Positions 16,114-25,902 of a stretch of 64,000 nucleotides of DNA are shown here, piece after piece. Position 1 is the stretch's first letter, and every line of letters starts with the position of its first letter. The position numbers and the translations under genes were made by a program. The stretch comes from Saprospiraceae bacterium. GTDB lineage: Bacteria > Bacteroidota > Bacteroidia > Chitinophagales > Saprospiraceae. Under the pieces are notes generated by a model that did not search any database, had not been told where the DNA came from, and saw nothing but the letters and a program-made list of their open reading frames with translations. Where the stretch lies: assembly GCA_016715105.1 (NCBI GenBank), contig JADKBO010000018.1, positions 1-64,000 of the forward strand. The letters run 5' to 3'.

Positions 16114-17220
16114 ATGGCCATAAACAGAAAGCAATTCTTAAAGAATCTTACCCTTGGGGCAGGTGCAGTTGCGATGGCTTCATGTAATCCTGAAAAGGGG
16201 GCAATAAAAAATACCGCAATAGACACCACAAAAAAGTATACATGGAAAATGGTCACAACATGGCCAGGAAATTTTCCAGTCATTGGTGAAGCTTGTCATA
16301 TTTTTGCAAAAGAGATCAATGAAATGTCGGCGGGCCAAATGACCATTAAGGTGTATGGTGGGGGAGAACTGATTCCTGCATTGGAAGTATTTGATGCGGT
16401 GAGTGGTGGTGCAGCAGAAATTGGACACGGAGCCAGTTATTATTGGGCAGGCAAAAGTCCGGCAGCTCAGTTTTTTACTTCGGTTCCTTTTGGCATGAAT
16501 GCGCAACAAGTTAATGCCTGGATGTATTACGGTGGTGGTTTAGAATTGTGGCGTGAAGTTTACGCTAAATTTGGATTACTACCGCTACCTGGAGGAAATA
16601 CCGGCGTGCAAATGGGGGGATGGTTTAATAGAGAGATCAATACAATTGAAGACTTCAAAGGGCTCAAAATGAGGATGCCCGGATTGGGTGGCAAAGTTTT
16701 AGAAAAAGTCGGGGGCACTGCAGTTTTATCAGCGGCAAGTGAAATTTACACCAACTTGGAGAGGGGAGTGATTGATGCCTCTGAATGGATAGGACCTCAT
16801 CACGATTTTGCAATGGGTTTCCAAGAAATAGCGAAGTATTATTATGCACCAGGATGGCAGGAACCTGGGTCCAACCTTGAGTTTATCTTTAATAAAAGGG
16901 CATTTGAAGCACTACCAAAGAACCTACAAACCATTATGGAAGTAGCGGCCACAAAATCAAATATTTTGGTTTTATCTGAATTTGAAGCCAAAAACAATGA
17001 AGCATTGCAGAAGATAATCGCAGATAAAAGGACCGAGGTTCGAATTTTTTCACCAGAGATTCTCAGCACTTTGAAAGAAAAGAGCATTGAAACATTGGAG
17101 GAAATTGCAAAGGGAGACCCCATTTCTGCCAAAGTTTACGAAGCCTACAAAACGTTTCAGAAAAATATTGGAGCATGGGCGGTTTATTCGGAAAAGTTAT
17201 ATTATGATAGGATGATTTAA
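16114..17220 (+). CDS. TRAP transporter substrate-binding protein (DctP/TakP type), orphan
   Basis: 368 residues. The N-terminus MAINRKQFLKNLTLGAGAVA with MASC supplies a lipoprotein-type export signal. The mature part has the DctP-family order: WKMVTTWPGNFPVIGEACHI, the gate motif GGWFNREINTIEDFKGLKMR with the Arg that binds a substrate carboxylate, and DASEWIGPHHDFAMGF, close to the 2-oxoacid-binding TakP subgroup. No dctQ or dctM membrane partner is present in the window, so either these are elsewhere or the protein works with another system. The start is 3 bases behind ndh. Confidence 0.85.
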   Translation: MAINRKQFLKNLTLGAGAVAMASCNPEKGAIKNTAIDTTKKYTWKMVTTWPGNFPVIGEACHIFAKEINEMSAGQMTIKVYGGGELIPALEVFDAVSGGAAEIGHGASYYWAGKSPAAQFFTSVPFGMNAQQVNAWMYYGGGLELWREVYAKFGLLPLPGGNTGVQMGGWFNREINTIEDFKGLKMRMPGLGGKVLEKVGGTAVLSAASEIYTNLERGVIDASEWIGPHHDFAMGFQEIAKYYYAPGWQEPGSNLEFIFNKRAFEALPKNLQTIMEVAATKSNILVLSEFEAKNNEALQKIIADKRTEVRIFSPEILSTLKEKSIETLEEIAKGDPISAKVYEAYKTFQKNIGAWAVYSEKLYYDRMI

Positions 17221-17221
17221 A

Positions 17222-17305
17222 ACTGCTGAATTGCTGAACTGCTGAACTGCTGAATTGCGGAACTGCTGTGTGAACTGCGGAATTGCGGAAATTGCTGAAT
17301 GCTGA
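17222..17305 (+). repeat. Imperfect 8-bp tandem repeat
   Basis: About ten copies of ACTGCTGA / ATTGCTGA / ATTGCGGA follow the stop codon of the TRAP protein gene directly, with two or three units stretched by a few bases. The same words recur near 17441 and 24107-24145. Confidence 0.75.
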
Positions 17306-17335
17306 ATGGTTCTAAGGGTGGGTACCAGGCCCGCT

Positions 17336-17497
17336 GAAAGTTCATAAAGTAGTCATGTGTAATAAACGCAGAGACGCGGGCCGCGTCTATCATAATCGGG
17401 AAGAAAAACGGTGGCTCGTGGCTCGGGCTCGAGGCAAAATTGCTGAATTGCAAAATGAAGGAAAATTAAATGGCGAATAGGCTTTAGCCTGTTCAAT
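17336..17497. repeat. Dispersed intergenic element, copy 1
   Basis: The order of blocks is: GAAAGTTCATAAAGTA, TAATAAACGCAG, the palindrome AGACGCGGGCCGCGTCT (17372-17388), ATCATAA, CGGGAAGAAAA, GGCTCGTGGCTCG, GCTCGAGGCAAAA, GGAAAATTAAATGGCGAAT, GGCTTTAGCCTGTTCAAT. The same order is found in copy 2 (23989-24183). It fills the gap between convergent genes, contains no ORF and is much richer in GC at the palindrome than its surroundings. It resembles a REP/MITE-like element; no transposase is near. Confidence 0.8.
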
Positions 17498-17615
17498 AGT
17501 GACAATTCCGAGAGAAGGGGAGGGCAATGCGACCGGGTTTTAGCTTGTTAAACTGCGAAATTCATTGGTTGCTCGAGCCTCGAAATTCGCAGCCTGATTT
17601 CCAAGTTTCCCCTCA

Positions 17616-18275
17616 TCATTTATTCATGAGTTTCATGATTTGCACTTTTGAAGAAACATGCAGTTTCTCATAAATATGGCTGATGTGTTTTTTTACAGTG
17701 TTGATGGAAATGAAAAGTGTTTCTGCTATTTTTTTATAATTGAGCCCCTCGATCAGCAATTGTAAAACTTCAATCTCTCTTTCAGAAAGGCCCTCAAACA
17801 GAATAGATTTTGTTTGGTTTTCTTTGGGCACTCTGGATAACAAATTGAAAGCTTTTTTGGCGATGCTGGGACTCATGGGTGCAAAATCATGTAAAACCAC
17901 ATTGATCAATTGGTCGAAAATGACAGACATTTTTTCATCTTTCAACAAATAGCCATTTGCACCAGCCTTGATAGAATCAAAGAGATTTTCTTCATCATCA
18001 AAAACCGTCAGAACAAGGTACTTTACTTGTGGGTATTTGGTTTTTCCATGTAATATCGCATCAATGCCATTCATGATTTTCATATCAATGTCCATTAAAA
18101 CTACATCAGGAATCATGTTGGCAGGAGCATTTGACATTTTATCCAAAAATTGTTGACCGTTGGTAGCTGTCAAGACTACTTCAAATTGTTTATTGTAAGT
18201 TATGAGTTCAGTCAATGATTGTAAAGTCATCCTGTTATCATCAACAATGCCGATTTTAAAAATTCGCTTACCCAT
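17616..18275 (-). CDS. NarL/LuxR-type response regulator
   Basis: 219 residues. An N-terminal receiver (about 8-125) has the phosphoacceptor Asp in VVLMDIDMKIMNG and the Lys in NGYLLKDEKM; the C-terminal LuxR-type HTH (about 155-215) reads GLSEREIEVLQLLIEGLNYK and TLFISINTVKKHISHIYEKL. Its start overlaps the end of the histidine kinase gene by 8 bases, so they are a translationally coupled pair. The target genes are unknown. Confidence 0.93.
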   Translation of the reverse strand: MGKRIFKIGIVDDNRMTLQSLTELITYNKQFEVVLTATNGQQFLDKMSNAPANMIPDVVLMDIDMKIMNGIDAILHGKTKYPQVKYLVLTVFDDEENLFDSIKAGANGYLLKDEKMSVIFDQLINVVLHDFAPMSPSIAKKAFNLLSRVPKENQTKSILFEGLSEREIEVLQLLIEGLNYKKIAETLFISINTVKKHISHIYEKLHVSSKVQIMKLMNK

Positions 18276-21152
18276 TTTTCACCAATAATATTGTGCAACC
18301 TTTTCCTTGCTCCGATCTAATGGAGCAAGTGAAATTTATTTCTTGTGCTCTTTCTTTCATATTTGTCAGACCATTGCCATTGTTTGAATTATTCAAGTCA
18401 AAGCCAATTCCATTGTCTGTTATTTCGAGCAAAAAATCAGATATTTCATTTTTTGAAATGGTGATAACAATTTCTTCGATTCTGGCATATTTTACAGCAT
18501 TGATGATGGCTTCCTGAGTAATTCTCAACAAACTCAGCGCTTCATTTGCCGACAAAATTTCTGGCTGTACCAATAAGTTGTTGATTCTTACAACAAAATT
18601 ATCCTTGAATATTGCAAAAGAATACGTTTTTATGCGGTCAATCAATTCATCTGAGGTCAATGATTCCTTTTTACTTGCCCAAATTGTATCGCGTAAATCT
18701 GCATTGGTTTGCGTTGCCAATGCTCCTATCTGATCTAACTTTTGATCAAAAGATTTTACTGGCAATTTATTTTTATTTTCAAGCAACCAAAAAATATTTC
18801 TTGAAATGATACTCAAATGGGCACCTATAAAATCATGTAATTCTTTAGCCATTCTGTTCCTTTCTTTCAATAAGGCTTCTTTGGCCAACCAAGCAGACCT
18901 AGACTTCTCAAATTGAAAATTTTTGTATTGATTAAATAGAATGATTACTCCAATACTCAATAGAATTCCCTCAGCCCAAAAGGCCCAGGATGTTAAATAA
19001 AATGGTGTTTTGATTATGATTGTAATGTAGTGACTAGGTTTTGCTTTGGGTTCAAAAACTTTACTGGCATGATAATACAATTTATACTTGCCACGAGGTA
19101 AATATTGAACAAATTCAAGACTTTTACCTAAATCCACCCAGCTAGAGGTGATGTTTTCAATCAAAAATTGCTTATTGTAATAACTTGGCAAATAAAATCC
19201 AGTGACACCAATTTTCATTTTTAATGACCTGTCATCAGATGGAAAGTTGAGAACTTCTCCTTCATTTATTTTTCTATCATAGCAATTTTCTTTGCCACAA
19301 ACCATGTCAATAAATACTTCATTTGCAGTATTATTATTTAAGGATTGAGGCATAAAGGAGTTAGTCCCATTTAAACCTCCAAAAAATAATTCTCCATCTT
19401 CCGCTTTTGCAATACAATTAGTATTGAAGTCCAAATCTTGCAAACCATCAACTTTTGAAAGCCATTTGATGGTATTATTCTGATCGATAGCATATAACCC
19501 ATTGTTTGTGCTAACCCAAAGTGTTTTTTGATCATCATAAATTAATCCATAAATGACCATGTCTTCTAAATGGACTTTTCTATACTTTTTTGAATTTATA
19601 TCAAATTCATATAGGCCTTTGTCGGTTCCTAGAAGTAATAATTCATCAGATTTCTTTAAAAGTGTACGTATTAGTCCAAGTGGCAATTCGTAAGATTCCA
19701 ATGTTTTGCCAGTTTGATAGTCGTTGATTGATATTTTATTATCTGATCCTTCAACAAGTTTACCATTAATATATGCTGTACAAAATACCAATTTGTTGAT
19801 GGGAATTGTGGTGACTTCAAACTTGGGGTTCTTTTTTATTTTTAATAAATTACCACCTAGAGACACAATACTTTCTTGGTTATTGATGATCAATTCATGT
19901 GAATTGAAGTTGTACTTTTGAGTTTTAAAGTTTGTCAATTTTACAACGGCCTCATTTTTATCATTGAAGGTCAAAAGATAAACTGGGTTTCCTTCTTGCG
20001 AATAAAGTAAATACTGATCGTTTTTTATGTCTACAATTTGGATTATCACTGGAGTTGATTGACTACCCTCAAAATCAGTAATTTTTTGTACCAAGGTTGT
20101 TGTTGTATCATAAATTTGCAAACCATTTCCCCAGGTACCTACCAATATTCTATTTCGCTTTTTATCAACAGCAACACACTTACTGAAGTTGCTGGTCACC
20201 TGATCATTGGCATAAAATTTAATAGCGCTATTTGAAGTAATAACCTTTATAAGACCTTCTTTTAAGGTACCAATGTAAATATTGTTATATCTATCAACTG
20301 CAACCTGTTTAATTAAGTCAGACTTTACCAGTACCTTTCCATGAATTGACCTTATTTCATTGATTACCCTGAAATTTGAATTTAATTGATACACTTTTTC
20401 ATTAACACCACATACATAAGGCCCATCTTTCCGTTTGCAAATGTCAAAAGTATTGAGCAGGTTGTTGTTTGTAATGGGTATTCCTATAGATTGAATATTC
20501 CTATTTTGTAAGTCCAGGGCATAAATGGAGTCATTTATGGATCTATAAAATATACGACCGAAGTCGACACCCATTATTTCTAAAGCTTTAATATTCTTTG
20601 GAATAATAAAATGGGAGGTTTTTTGGTTTACTAAATCATATGCTAGAATGGAATCATTTGCTATTGTAAACAATTGTTTTGGTAAATATAATTATAACCA
20701 TTGAACTTATTTGATGGCCATTTGACGTGAGAATTTTTTAGAAGGTTAGTCAAATTAGCATTTGATCCGCGCATCCCGAAGCCAATTAAGTTACCAATTT
20801 TTCCAATTTGGTTAAATGGTTTTATTATTCTTTCCTTATAATCGATAAGACTAATCCCTGTAGTTCCAAAACATAAGTAATCATTGCTGTCAACCTCTTT
20901 AAAATAATAAATAAGATTATTATGTGGTAATGGTTTGTAAAAATTTTGTCCATCAAAGTATTGCACCCTGCCATTGGATGAAACCCAAATTTGATCCATC
21001 GTATCGATGAATATGTCATTGATGGTTTTGGAAAATAAATTAGCATTTTCATCAAAGTTATATTGGGCACATTTTAATACAGGTATCTGGCCGGATGCTG
21101 AATAAGCAATCATGCCTAAAATAACTATTATATTGATGCACCTATTCAGCAT
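18268..21152 (-). CDS. Sensor histidine kinase with Reg_prop/Y_Y_Y ectodomain
   Basis: About 961 residues after joining. A short signal-like N-terminus (IIVILGMIAYSASGQIPVLK) precedes a beta-propeller-type sensor with many Reg_prop-like repeats (for example KTLWVSTNNGLYAIDQ and DGELFFGGLNGTNSF) and a Y_Y_Y-type Ig domain (LPRGKYKLYYHA). One membrane span (FWAEGILLSIGVIILF) leads to a HisKA_3 domain (RNRMAKELHDFIGAHLSII) and an HATPase (EAIINAVKYA, ITDNGIGFD, NGNGLTNMKER). The frame breaks at 20677-20686; one extra base in either small homopolymer there joins NGYNYI to KQLFTIANDSIL. Such periplasmic propellers often sense polysaccharide or cell-wall signals. The cognate regulator overlaps its 3' end. 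Confidence 0.85.
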
Positions 21153-21237
21153 GAGCCAAAATTAATCAAATATTATACAGCATTTTTACATTTGAAAAAG
21201 ACAATTTTATTGATTAAAATACATTCATTTAGGTATA

Positions 21238-23835
21238 TCAGATTTTTTTGAATGTTACTGAATTCATAGTATGAATAGTGCCACTGTTTGTTATCAATGG
21301 CTTATTTGTAGGATTATTGATTGCGCTAAAGTCGATATTTTTGATCGTCAAACTTTTTCCAGAGTTTACTTTCAAGCCATAATTTCCTGGTATTCCTGAA
21401 AAATTGAATATGATCTCAGGTTTTGAACCAGGATTATTTCCCATGAGCGTTAGGTCTTTATCAATGTCCATGGATGAAGTGAGGTTAATACTTGTAATAG
21501 TGAAAGTAATCGCACTTCCATCTGTAATACAAGTCAAAATGTCCCTCAGTGACCCGGAACCTGAATCTGCACTTGAAGTAACTACTGGAATACAAGTGGG
21601 AACAAATTCGTCTGCACCAATATCAGGTGTGGTTGGGCTTCTATTCTCACCATCAAAATCAGTTTGCACTAAACTATGCCCAATGCCTACGTTATTTATT
21701 TGGGCGTCATTTGTGTGTAAATCTGTGTTAGAGATAAAAACTGGTGCCAGATTCAAACTGTGGATATCCTTTCCAACATTATTTAAGGCTGTGAAATCTG
21801 TGTACAGTTGTGAATTAATCGATGCAATATAGTCCCCGGTTGTAAAAATGCAGTTGTAGTCAAAAATGGGAATATTGTTACCAACATCATATACTTTACC
21901 ACCAACAGAATTGATCAAAACATTGTTTACAATGCTATCTGAATAAGCGAGGTTAATCCTCAAATTAGCTGCACCTTCATTTTCATTGCCATATAATAAT
22001 ATGCTGTTATTGACTATTTTATAATTTCCAAAGCCAAATCCACTTACATTAATTCCTGAATCAGTTGTTGAGTTTATGGATATCATATTGTTGGTCATAA
22101 CGTCAGTTGCATATATGCCATTTATATAAATACCCCTAATGCCTCCCGCATATAAATTTATTTGGTTTTTATCAATAATGGCACCTGATGCATCATTTGA
22201 TAATTGAATCGCAGATAAGACAAACTGATCACTGCTAATTTTGTTTTTTCTTATTTGAATTCCAGTGGTGTTTAAAACTGATATCCCGTAGTTTCTAAAA
22301 TTTATGATGTCATTATTTTCAATCACAATTTGGTCTCTATTTCCCCCATATCCTTCAAAATTGATTCCTGTGGATCCCCCAATAATTTTGGAGTTTATAA
22401 TTCCAATCGCACCAGCATGGTCTATGAATTGAATGGCTGACTTATTTGAAGTAAATGTGTAAGGGGCGGCATTGATTACACAGTTTTGAAAACTATCATA
22501 AACACTAAAATTACTTATGATAATTGCATCCTCAATCGGAATACCGGTTTGAATAAAGCTAAGCTTTTTAAATTTTACATTGTAGGCATTTGTAAATTTT
22601 AATATATGAACATCGGGTTGAGTGATGATAACACTACTGCTATCTCCATTTTCTGCGGTAAAGGTTGTGGAAGTGCCATTAAAATAGTTGATATTAAGTT
22701 GTTCATTGTAGGTTCCTGGACGCACGTTGAAGGTAACCTCACTACAAGCCCCTATGGTATGCAAAGTAGACAAAGCATCGTTGAATGTATTAAAATCAGG
22801 ACTGATTCCGCCGATGGTGTAGCTGCCGTTTAAACCTGCATATAAGGTTAGAGTCAGCGTATCATTTTGATTGTTGGTATCATTTAAACCATTGGGAGAA
22901 TCGCTCCATACTTTGAGTATGTGCGATTCACCAACAATGGAAAAGGATTTAAATCCGAGGGTAAATGTATTGAAGTAGTTTGGGTCAGCAGGGATTACCT
23001 CATTAAAATGCACGGTTGATTGAGGAACACCATCCCATGTCCAATTGAGATCAAATTCAGAAACTACATTGCTACCTTTATTTTGAACGTAAACTTTTAT
23101 TTCATTACTTCCCACACAATAGGACTTCAAGTCTCCAAAAGGAACGGAGAGGTCATTGAGAATAGGTACAAAAGCAATGAAATTATGATCCAATGACCAG
23201 CTGTTATCAGCATTTGTAAAATAATCAAATGTAGCGCTAAAGCCATTTATGTCCTGAATGCCTTGTGTTGCATATTGACAATTTGCATTGTTGCCATTCC
23301 AAACAGAGCTGTGGATTTCTATTCTGTTTGAGGTTTCATAAAGTTTTACTTGACCTTCATAATAAGAATCCAACGGGCAATCAAGAGCATTAAAAGTGAA
23401 TGAAACTATGAATACCCTGTTTGGAAATGTACCAATGGTTTCGTATTGATATTCATTAAAATAATCAGTGCCGTCTTCAAATTTAGCTTCTGCTAAGGTA
23501 TAACATGCAGCTATGATGTTCTTTGGTGCAGACGGACTTGGTAAAGGGGTCTCAGTACAACAGGAAGTATTTTCAGGAATTCCAAATTGGAGTAGACCAT
23601 TAAAATCCACATTTACATGTGTATATTCATTGCCATAAAAAGTGAACGGAAAACCAATTGGCACAGTAGCATACGAATCCTGATTGACTTGAACTATAAT
23701 AGGGTTTTCAGTTTCATAATTATAGGTGCCTACATAATCTATTACATATTGGGCCGTTCCAAGATTAGAAAAAATGAGCACTAGAAGTAGGCAATTAGCG
23801 GCTTTTAGGTATTTTGATAAGGTGTTCAATAGCAT
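21238..23835 (-). CDS. Secreted right-handed beta-helix protein
   Basis: 865 residues with a signal peptide (AANCLLLVLIFSNLGTAQ). The N-terminal part (YATVPIGFPFTFYGNEYTHV, then VNVDFNGLLQFG) is a sugar-binding-like beta domain found in Bacteroidota adhesins, and SFTFNALDCPLDSYYEGQVK belongs to it. A CARDB-like stretch comes next. From about residue 335 (YTIGGISPDFNTFNDALSTL) a parallel beta-helix follows with repeated IxNNxI words, ending in the choice-of-anchor Q pattern TTPDIGADEFVP. The last 90 residues begin another helix (VVTSSADSGSGSLRDILTCI) but stop at TFKKI without a type IX sorting domain. It could be a truncated form of a longer surface protein, although no obvious frameshift is visible. 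Function unknown; carbohydrate binding is plausible. Confidence 0.7.
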   Translation of the reverse strand: MLLNTLSKYLKAANCLLLVLIFSNLGTAQYVIDYVGTYNYETENPIIVQVNQDSYATVPIGFPFTFYGNEYTHVNVDFNGLLQFGIPENTSCCTETPLPSPSAPKNIIAACYTLAEAKFEDGTDYFNEYQYETIGTFPNRVFIVSFTFNALDCPLDSYYEGQVKLYETSNRIEIHSSVWNGNNANCQYATQGIQDINGFSATFDYFTNADNSWSLDHNFIAFVPILNDLSVPFGDLKSYCVGSNEIKVYVQNKGSNVVSEFDLNWTWDGVPQSTVHFNEVIPADPNYFNTFTLGFKSFSIVGESHILKVWSDSPNGLNDTNNQNDTLTLTLYAGLNGSYTIGGISPDFNTFNDALSTLHTIGACSEVTFNVRPGTYNEQLNINYFNGTSTTFTAENGDSSSVIITQPDVHILKFTNAYNVKFKKLSFIQTGIPIEDAIIISNFSVYDSFQNCVINAAPYTFTSNKSAIQFIDHAGAIGIINSKIIGGSTGINFEGYGGNRDQIVIENNDIINFRNYGISVLNTTGIQIRKNKISSDQFVLSAIQLSNDASGAIIDKNQINLYAGGIRGIYINGIYATDVMTNNMISINSTTDSGINVSGFGFGNYKIVNNSILLYGNENEGAANLRINLAYSDSIVNNVLINSVGGKVYDVGNNIPIFDYNCIFTTGDYIASINSQLYTDFTALNNVGKDIHSLNLAPVFISNTDLHTNDAQINNVGIGHSLVQTDFDGENRSPTTPDIGADEFVPTCIPVVTSSADSGSGSLRDILTCITDGSAITFTITSINLTSSMDIDKDLTLMGNNPGSKPEIIFNFSGIPGNYGLKVNSGKSLTIKNIDFSAINNPTNKPLITNSGTIHTMNSVTFKKI

Positions 23836-23953
23836 TTTGACTAAGCTTTTTTTGTGGGAAATATTACTTAATAATTTTTCTCAAAATTCAGCTTTCAAAT
23901 CATTCTATCTAGTTACCCGTTTGGGTGATTTTTGTATAGTTATATTCTTTATA

Positions 23954-24183
23954 CGCAGAGACGCAGGGCCCTGCGTCTGTACAAAGTAGAAAGTTCATAA
24001 AGTAATCATATTATAATAAACGCAGAGACGGAGGGCCCTGCGTCTATCATAAACGGGAAGAAAAGGCTGGTAGCTCGTGGCTCGAAGCGCTCGAAGCTCG
24101 AGGCAAAAATTGCTGAACCGCGGAATTGCTAAATTGCTTTTAGCAGGAAAATTAAATGGCGAATGGGCTTTAGCTTGTTCAAT
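23954..24183. repeat. Dispersed intergenic element, copy 2, with two palindromes
   Basis: A perfect 20-bp palindrome AGACGCAGGGCCCTGCGTCT lies at 23959-23978 and a near copy with one arm mismatch at 24026-24045. From 23989 onwards the text follows copy 1 (17336-17497) block by block, including GAAAGTTCATAAAGTA, AATAAACGCAGAGACG, ATCATAA, CGGGAAGAAAA, GCTCGTGGCTCG, GCTCGAGGCAAAA and GGAAAATTAAATGGCGAAT. It fills most of the 427-base gap between two minus-strand genes (23836-24262); the rest of that gap shows nothing else. Confidence 0.85.
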
Positions 24184-24262
24184 TCTTGAAAGCAGTGAGG
24201 AAGATAACGCTGGATAAACATGTCATAACCATCGTGACATTAAGGATACCGCTACACATAAA

Positions 24263-25557
24263 TTATTTAAATAAAATAACCTCTTTGTCCAAACTTTCGA
24301 TAATAGCCCCTGCTACTTTTCTTCCCAACTGGAGCCCCACTTCATTGTCACTTCTGAAATGAATGCCTCCCTGAAATCGGGACTCAGCTGCATCTTTTGC
24401 TTTTTGCAGAAAAAATCTTTGTGAAGGGGAAAAAGATAAGAATAGAGTTCGCCCATAACGCTTGAAATAGCCGCATGTCCTGATGGATACCCGGGAAATG
24501 GAGGTGTCGGCAACAAAGGTTTATATGTAGGGTCATATTGATCGGGCCGAATTCCCCAATAGGCATATTTTGCATCAAAGCAGGAAACGAATCCTTCATA
24601 AGAACCCAATGAAGCTATTGCATAAATCCTGGCAGACAATACAGGATCCAAATGGAAGTTGTATTCAAACATTCTTTTGTTGAGCTCAGGCAGCCAGAAG
24701 TTTTGTGTATTCCAATAAAAAGCATTGGCTTGTGACTCTTGGGAAGGCACAAAGTTTCTCAATTCTTGCATTTCATCTTCAAAATCCGGAGGGGGTAGAG
24801 GGCGAAATTGACTGCCATTGGTGAGCACAACCGTTGTAAACTGACCACCCTGTGGAAAGGCAGCATAAGAACCTCTCCATAATTTCGGATCGGAAGGTAC
24901 TTTGCCGTCCCAGGCTTGTTTTGGCAGAAATCCTTTTGTTTTTTCTATTTCGGCTTGAGCAATGCGTTTGCCTAAGTCAAAACCTGCCTTGGTGTCGCTA
25001 GGAAAGGCAAATCCAGACATTATCCGTGAATCCATTTGTTGCTGGGCCATCCTTTGTACGGAATCTGCCATTTCAGGAAAAAAATGAGAAATGATGGTTA
25101 CAGCTGTACCTGCCGCAACAGCATATTCGCAAGGGTAGGAAGGGCTTGTTGGTTTAGGACCAAAAGTTTTTACTTTTATATTGACTTCAAAAGGCCGTTT
25201 TCTCTTGTATTGATTTTTGATTTTCCAGGCAGTAAGGGTTGCATCATAAGTTGAAATACCCAATAATAAATTGGCTAGAATGCCTTCGTTTGTTCCATTT
25301 GTCCATAGTGAAGCCATTAAATTTTGCCAGTGATAGGAAGGTGACCCGGCATTCCATCTCATCATTTCTTGATGGGCAATGTTTTTTTGCATATTTAGCA
25401 CTTCCTTAATTTCATTTTTAGGGTTTTCTGGTTTTGGCAAAGAGAAATCATTTGAAGCAGGAATAAACCAGGTATTCCAATCCTGAAAGCTTCCCAGATG
25501 TTGAGCACTCAAATAGGTGGAGATCAGCAATAAAAAAACAACAATTTTCTTTTTCAT
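24263..25557 (-). CDS. Vanadium-dependent haloperoxidase / PAP2-superfamily secreted protein
   Basis: About 431 residues with a signal peptide (KKIVVFLLLISTYLSAQ). Motifs of the superfamily occur in order: KRKRPFEVNIKV (anion-binding Lys/Arg), YPSGHAAISSVMGELY (Ser-Gly-His, the catalytic His) and HFRSDNEVGLQLGRKVA (Arg...Asp...His-region motif). The last motif is reached only by moving one frame at 24362-24363 (one extra T on the coding strand), which also extends the protein to VILFK and a stop at 24263; without it translation ends at 24313. Members bind vanadate or act as phosphatases; the sequence alone does not decide. There are no operon partners. Confidence 0.82.
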
Positions 25558-25902
25558 CTTTTAATATTTTTTTCAAACTTATTTCAAACATTTTTGAATA
25601 AATTCATTAATCAACAGAGGGCCTCAAAGCGTCAACCAATGACTACTTTGGGTCAATGAAACATTCTATGACCTTGACGTGTGGGTTTATTTTTTTATTT
25701 TCAAATTATCCAAACCAAATGGAATCTGGAAGGCATAGATTTATTAGCCATAAAATTTGATCGAGATCTAAGAGAAATGGAGTCATAGGCTAAGTTGCGG
25801 CGAAATTGGGCAATGAAGATATCGATTCTATTTGCCAATGGAAAATGGTCAATTTCATTTTCTATTGGTTTATATTTGCGCAAATAAAAATAAAACCTAC
25901 TC
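25558..25902. other. 345-base intergenic region
   Basis: Divergent promoter region between the haloperoxidase-like gene and the LytS-type kinase. It contains a related pair of words, GTCAACCAATGA and GGTCAATGAAAC (25632-25673), and the -7 element at 25871. No gene is visible. Confidence 0.4.
25871..25878 (+). promoter_or_regulatory. -7 element of the LytS/LytTR operon
   Basis: TATATTTG matches TAnnTTTG exactly; the probable transcription start is 10-20 bases before the candidate start codons of the kinase gene. Confidence 0.4.

Noticed and set aside
17222..17305. Possible CRISPR array
   Set aside because: The repeat unit is 8 bp, imperfect and without spacers; no cas genes are present.
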